Shown here piece by piece: positions 62,339-64,000 of a stretch of 64,000 bases of DNA. Positions within the stretch are counted from its first letter, which is position 1, and every line of letters begins with the position of its first letter. Origin of the DNA: Cacajao melanocephalus (taxonomy: Eukaryota > Chordata > Mammalia > Primates > Pitheciidae); NCBI GenBank assembly GCA_963573385.1, contig CAUYLG010048267.1, forward strand, positions 48,849-112,848, read 5' to 3'. The position numbers were made by a program, and so were the translations under genes. The notes beneath the pieces were generated by a model that had not been told where the DNA came from, searched no databases, and saw nothing but the letters and a program-made list of their open reading frames with translations.

Positions 62339-62541
62339 AGTGTTTTCAACTGTTTTTTTTAAACTCATGGGGGCACATCGTAAGTATATATATTTATGGG
62401 GTACATGGGATATTTCGATACAGACATACACATTATGGAAAGAGGTATCCATCCCCTCACACATTTATTCTTTGAATTACAAACAATCCAATTATATTCT
62501 TTAAGTTATTTTAAAATATGCAATTAAGTTATCATTGACTA

Positions 62542-62872
<331 letters not shown>

Positions 62873-63341
62873 CTATCGAATAGAAGGTCTTATTCATTCT
62901 TTCTTTATATTTGCATCCATTAACCATCCCCACCTCCTCCCCTACTCCCCACTATTCTTCTCATCATCTGGTAACCATCTTTCTACTTTCTATGTCCATG
63001 AATTCAATTGCTTTGATTTTTAGATCCCACAAATAAATAAAAATATGTGATGTTTGTATTTCTGTGCCTGGCTTATTTCATTTAACATAATGATCTCCAG
63101 TTTCATCCATGTTTCACAAATAACTGGATCTCATTCTTTTTATGGCTGAGTAGTATTGCATTGTGTATATATGAACCACATTTTCTTTATCCAGTCCTCT
63201 GTTGATGGACACTTAAGTTGCTTCCAAGTTTTAGCTATTGTAAACAGTGCTGCAACAAACACAGGAGTGCAGATATCTCTTCAATATGCTATTTTCCTTT
63301 CTTATGAGTATATACTCTGCAGTGGAATTGCTGGATAGTGT

Positions 63342-63719
63342 TGATATGGTTTGGCTTTGTGTTCCCCCCCAAATCTCGTGTTTAATTTAATTCCTAATGT
63401 TGGAGGAGGGGCCTGGTGAGAGGCGATTGGATCATGGGTGGATTTCCCCCTGGCTATTCTAGTGAAAGCTCTCACAAGATCTAGTTGTTTAAAAGTGTGT
63501 AGCAATAGCACTTCCCCCTCTCTCTCTTCCTCCTGCTCTAGCTGTGAGGGATGTGCCTGCTTCCCCTTCACCTTCTGCCATGATTGTAAGTTTCTTGAGA
63601 CCTCTTCAGCCATGCTTCCTGTACAGCTTGCAGAACCATAAGCCAATTAAACTTATTTTCTTTATCAATTACCCAATCTCAGGTAGCTCTTTTTAGCAAT
63701 GTGAAAACAAACCAATACA
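63342..63719 (+). mobile_element. MST/THE1-type (MaLR) solo LTR inserted in L1
   Basis: 378 bp: TGATATGGTTTGGCTTTGTG start, GGGGCCTGGTGAGAGGCGAT, CTCACAAGATCTAGTTGTTT, TTCTGCCATGATTGTAAG, AACCATAAGCCAATTAAAC and AACAAACCAATACA end. L1 sequence resumes on the right side. The 114-codon minus frame at 63302-63646, the longest in the window, is antisense to this LTR and is not a gene. Confidence 0.95.
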
Positions 63720-63744
63720 TATATGGTAGCTCAATTTTTAGCTT

Positions 63745-63896
63745 TTTTCTTTTTTGAAAGAAAGAAAAAGAAAAGAAGAAAGAAAGAGTGAAATAAAGAA
63801 AAAAAATACAAAGAATGTAAGAGAGAAAGAAAGAGGAAGAGAAAGAGGGAAAGAGAACGAGATTCTTGTTCTATTGCCCAGGCTAGAATGCAGTCT
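63745..63896 (-). mobile_element. Truncated Alu end plus polypyrimidine tail unit
   Basis: Read on the minus strand: about 40 bp of Alu 3' end (complement of TTCTATTGCCCAGGCTAGAA), then about 100 bp of C/T-rich sequence containing the complement of AAAGAATGTAAGAGAG, then A-rich DNA. The pyrimidine part is homologous to 45877-45976. It lies at the broken edge of the L1. Confidence 0.65.
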
Positions 63897-63914
63897 AGAA
63901 ATGGGTATTAAAAA

Positions 63915-63990
63915 CCTCTTTTATGCCAATAATTGTGCTTAACAATGGAGACAAGAAGGAATAAGGGATGAAAATAACAAACAAGCAGCC
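63915..63990 (-). mobile_element. L2 or MIR 3' fragment
   Basis: TTTTATGCCAATAATTGTGC, TTAACAATGGAGACAAGAAG fit the reverse complement L2 order (CTATGTGCCAGGCACTGTGC...GGGATACAAAGATG). Cut by the window end. Confidence 0.5.
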
Positions 63991-64000
63991 AACCAATATT

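Noticed and set aside
63302..63646. 114-codon minus-strand open frame, the longest in the window
   Set aside because: It is antisense to an MST/THE1-type LTR and partly L1. It has no domain, no splice context and no codon structure.

Overview
This window is primate, almost certainly human, nuclear DNA from an AT-rich, gene-poor region. The evidence is dimeric Alu elements on both strands, primate-type LINE-1 3' ends, MaLR (MLT1, MST/THE1-type) LTRs, Tigger and hAT DNA transposon fossils, and the older mammalian MIR and L2 layers. I find no protein-coding gene, rRNA, tRNA, CRISPR array, operon or CpG island. The longest open frames are about 105-115 codons. They lie in or across Alu, LTR or L1/L2 sequence and are chance frames. 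The window could be intergenic or lie inside a very long intron; the sequence alone cannot tell. Layout: 1-9.4 kb holds fragments of MLT1, L1M, MIR, Alu, a Tigger-like miniature element and L2. 9.4-17.5 kb holds an MLT1 LTR, a 3.5 kb rearranged L1M with an Alu inside it, a MIR split by an LTR, an MLT1 split by an Alu, and a MER5-type element. 18.2-18.7 kb is repeat-free and rich in TAAT cores, the best candidate for a conserved regulatory element. 19.3-27.2 kb holds an L1M tail broken by an Alu monomer and an MLT1, a younger L1 3' end, and a roughly 170 bp segment present twice. 27.7-32 kb is a dense LTR cluster with LTRs nested in LTRs; one MLT1 is interrupted twice. 32-46 kb is sparse, with one Alu, one MST LTR, one 276 bp L1 insertion with a perfect 17 bp target-site duplication, L2 and MIR. 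46-53.6 kb holds MLT1, L1M, Tigger1, MIRs and an MST-type LTR. 53.6-64 kb holds L2, a hAT fragment, Alus, two pairs of unassigned local duplicates and, at the right edge, an L1 carrying an Alu, an MST LTR and a pyrimidine-tract retroposon. Nothing here works as a gene system. What can be read is a record of insertions: several elements can be ordered in time from nesting and target-site duplications. The observations that deserve follow-up are three local duplicate pairs (25.6/27.0, 53.9/55.4 and 56.8/58.8 kb), a diverged pyrimidine cassette shared in inverted orientation by 45.9 and 63.8 kb, a displaced ORF2 block inside the L1M, and the TAAT-rich unique block at 18.2-18.7 kb. I saw no sign of an undescribed biological system beyond these. 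Family names come from recognising consensus-like words by eye, so exact subfamilies and edges (about 10-30 bp) need RepeatMasker.
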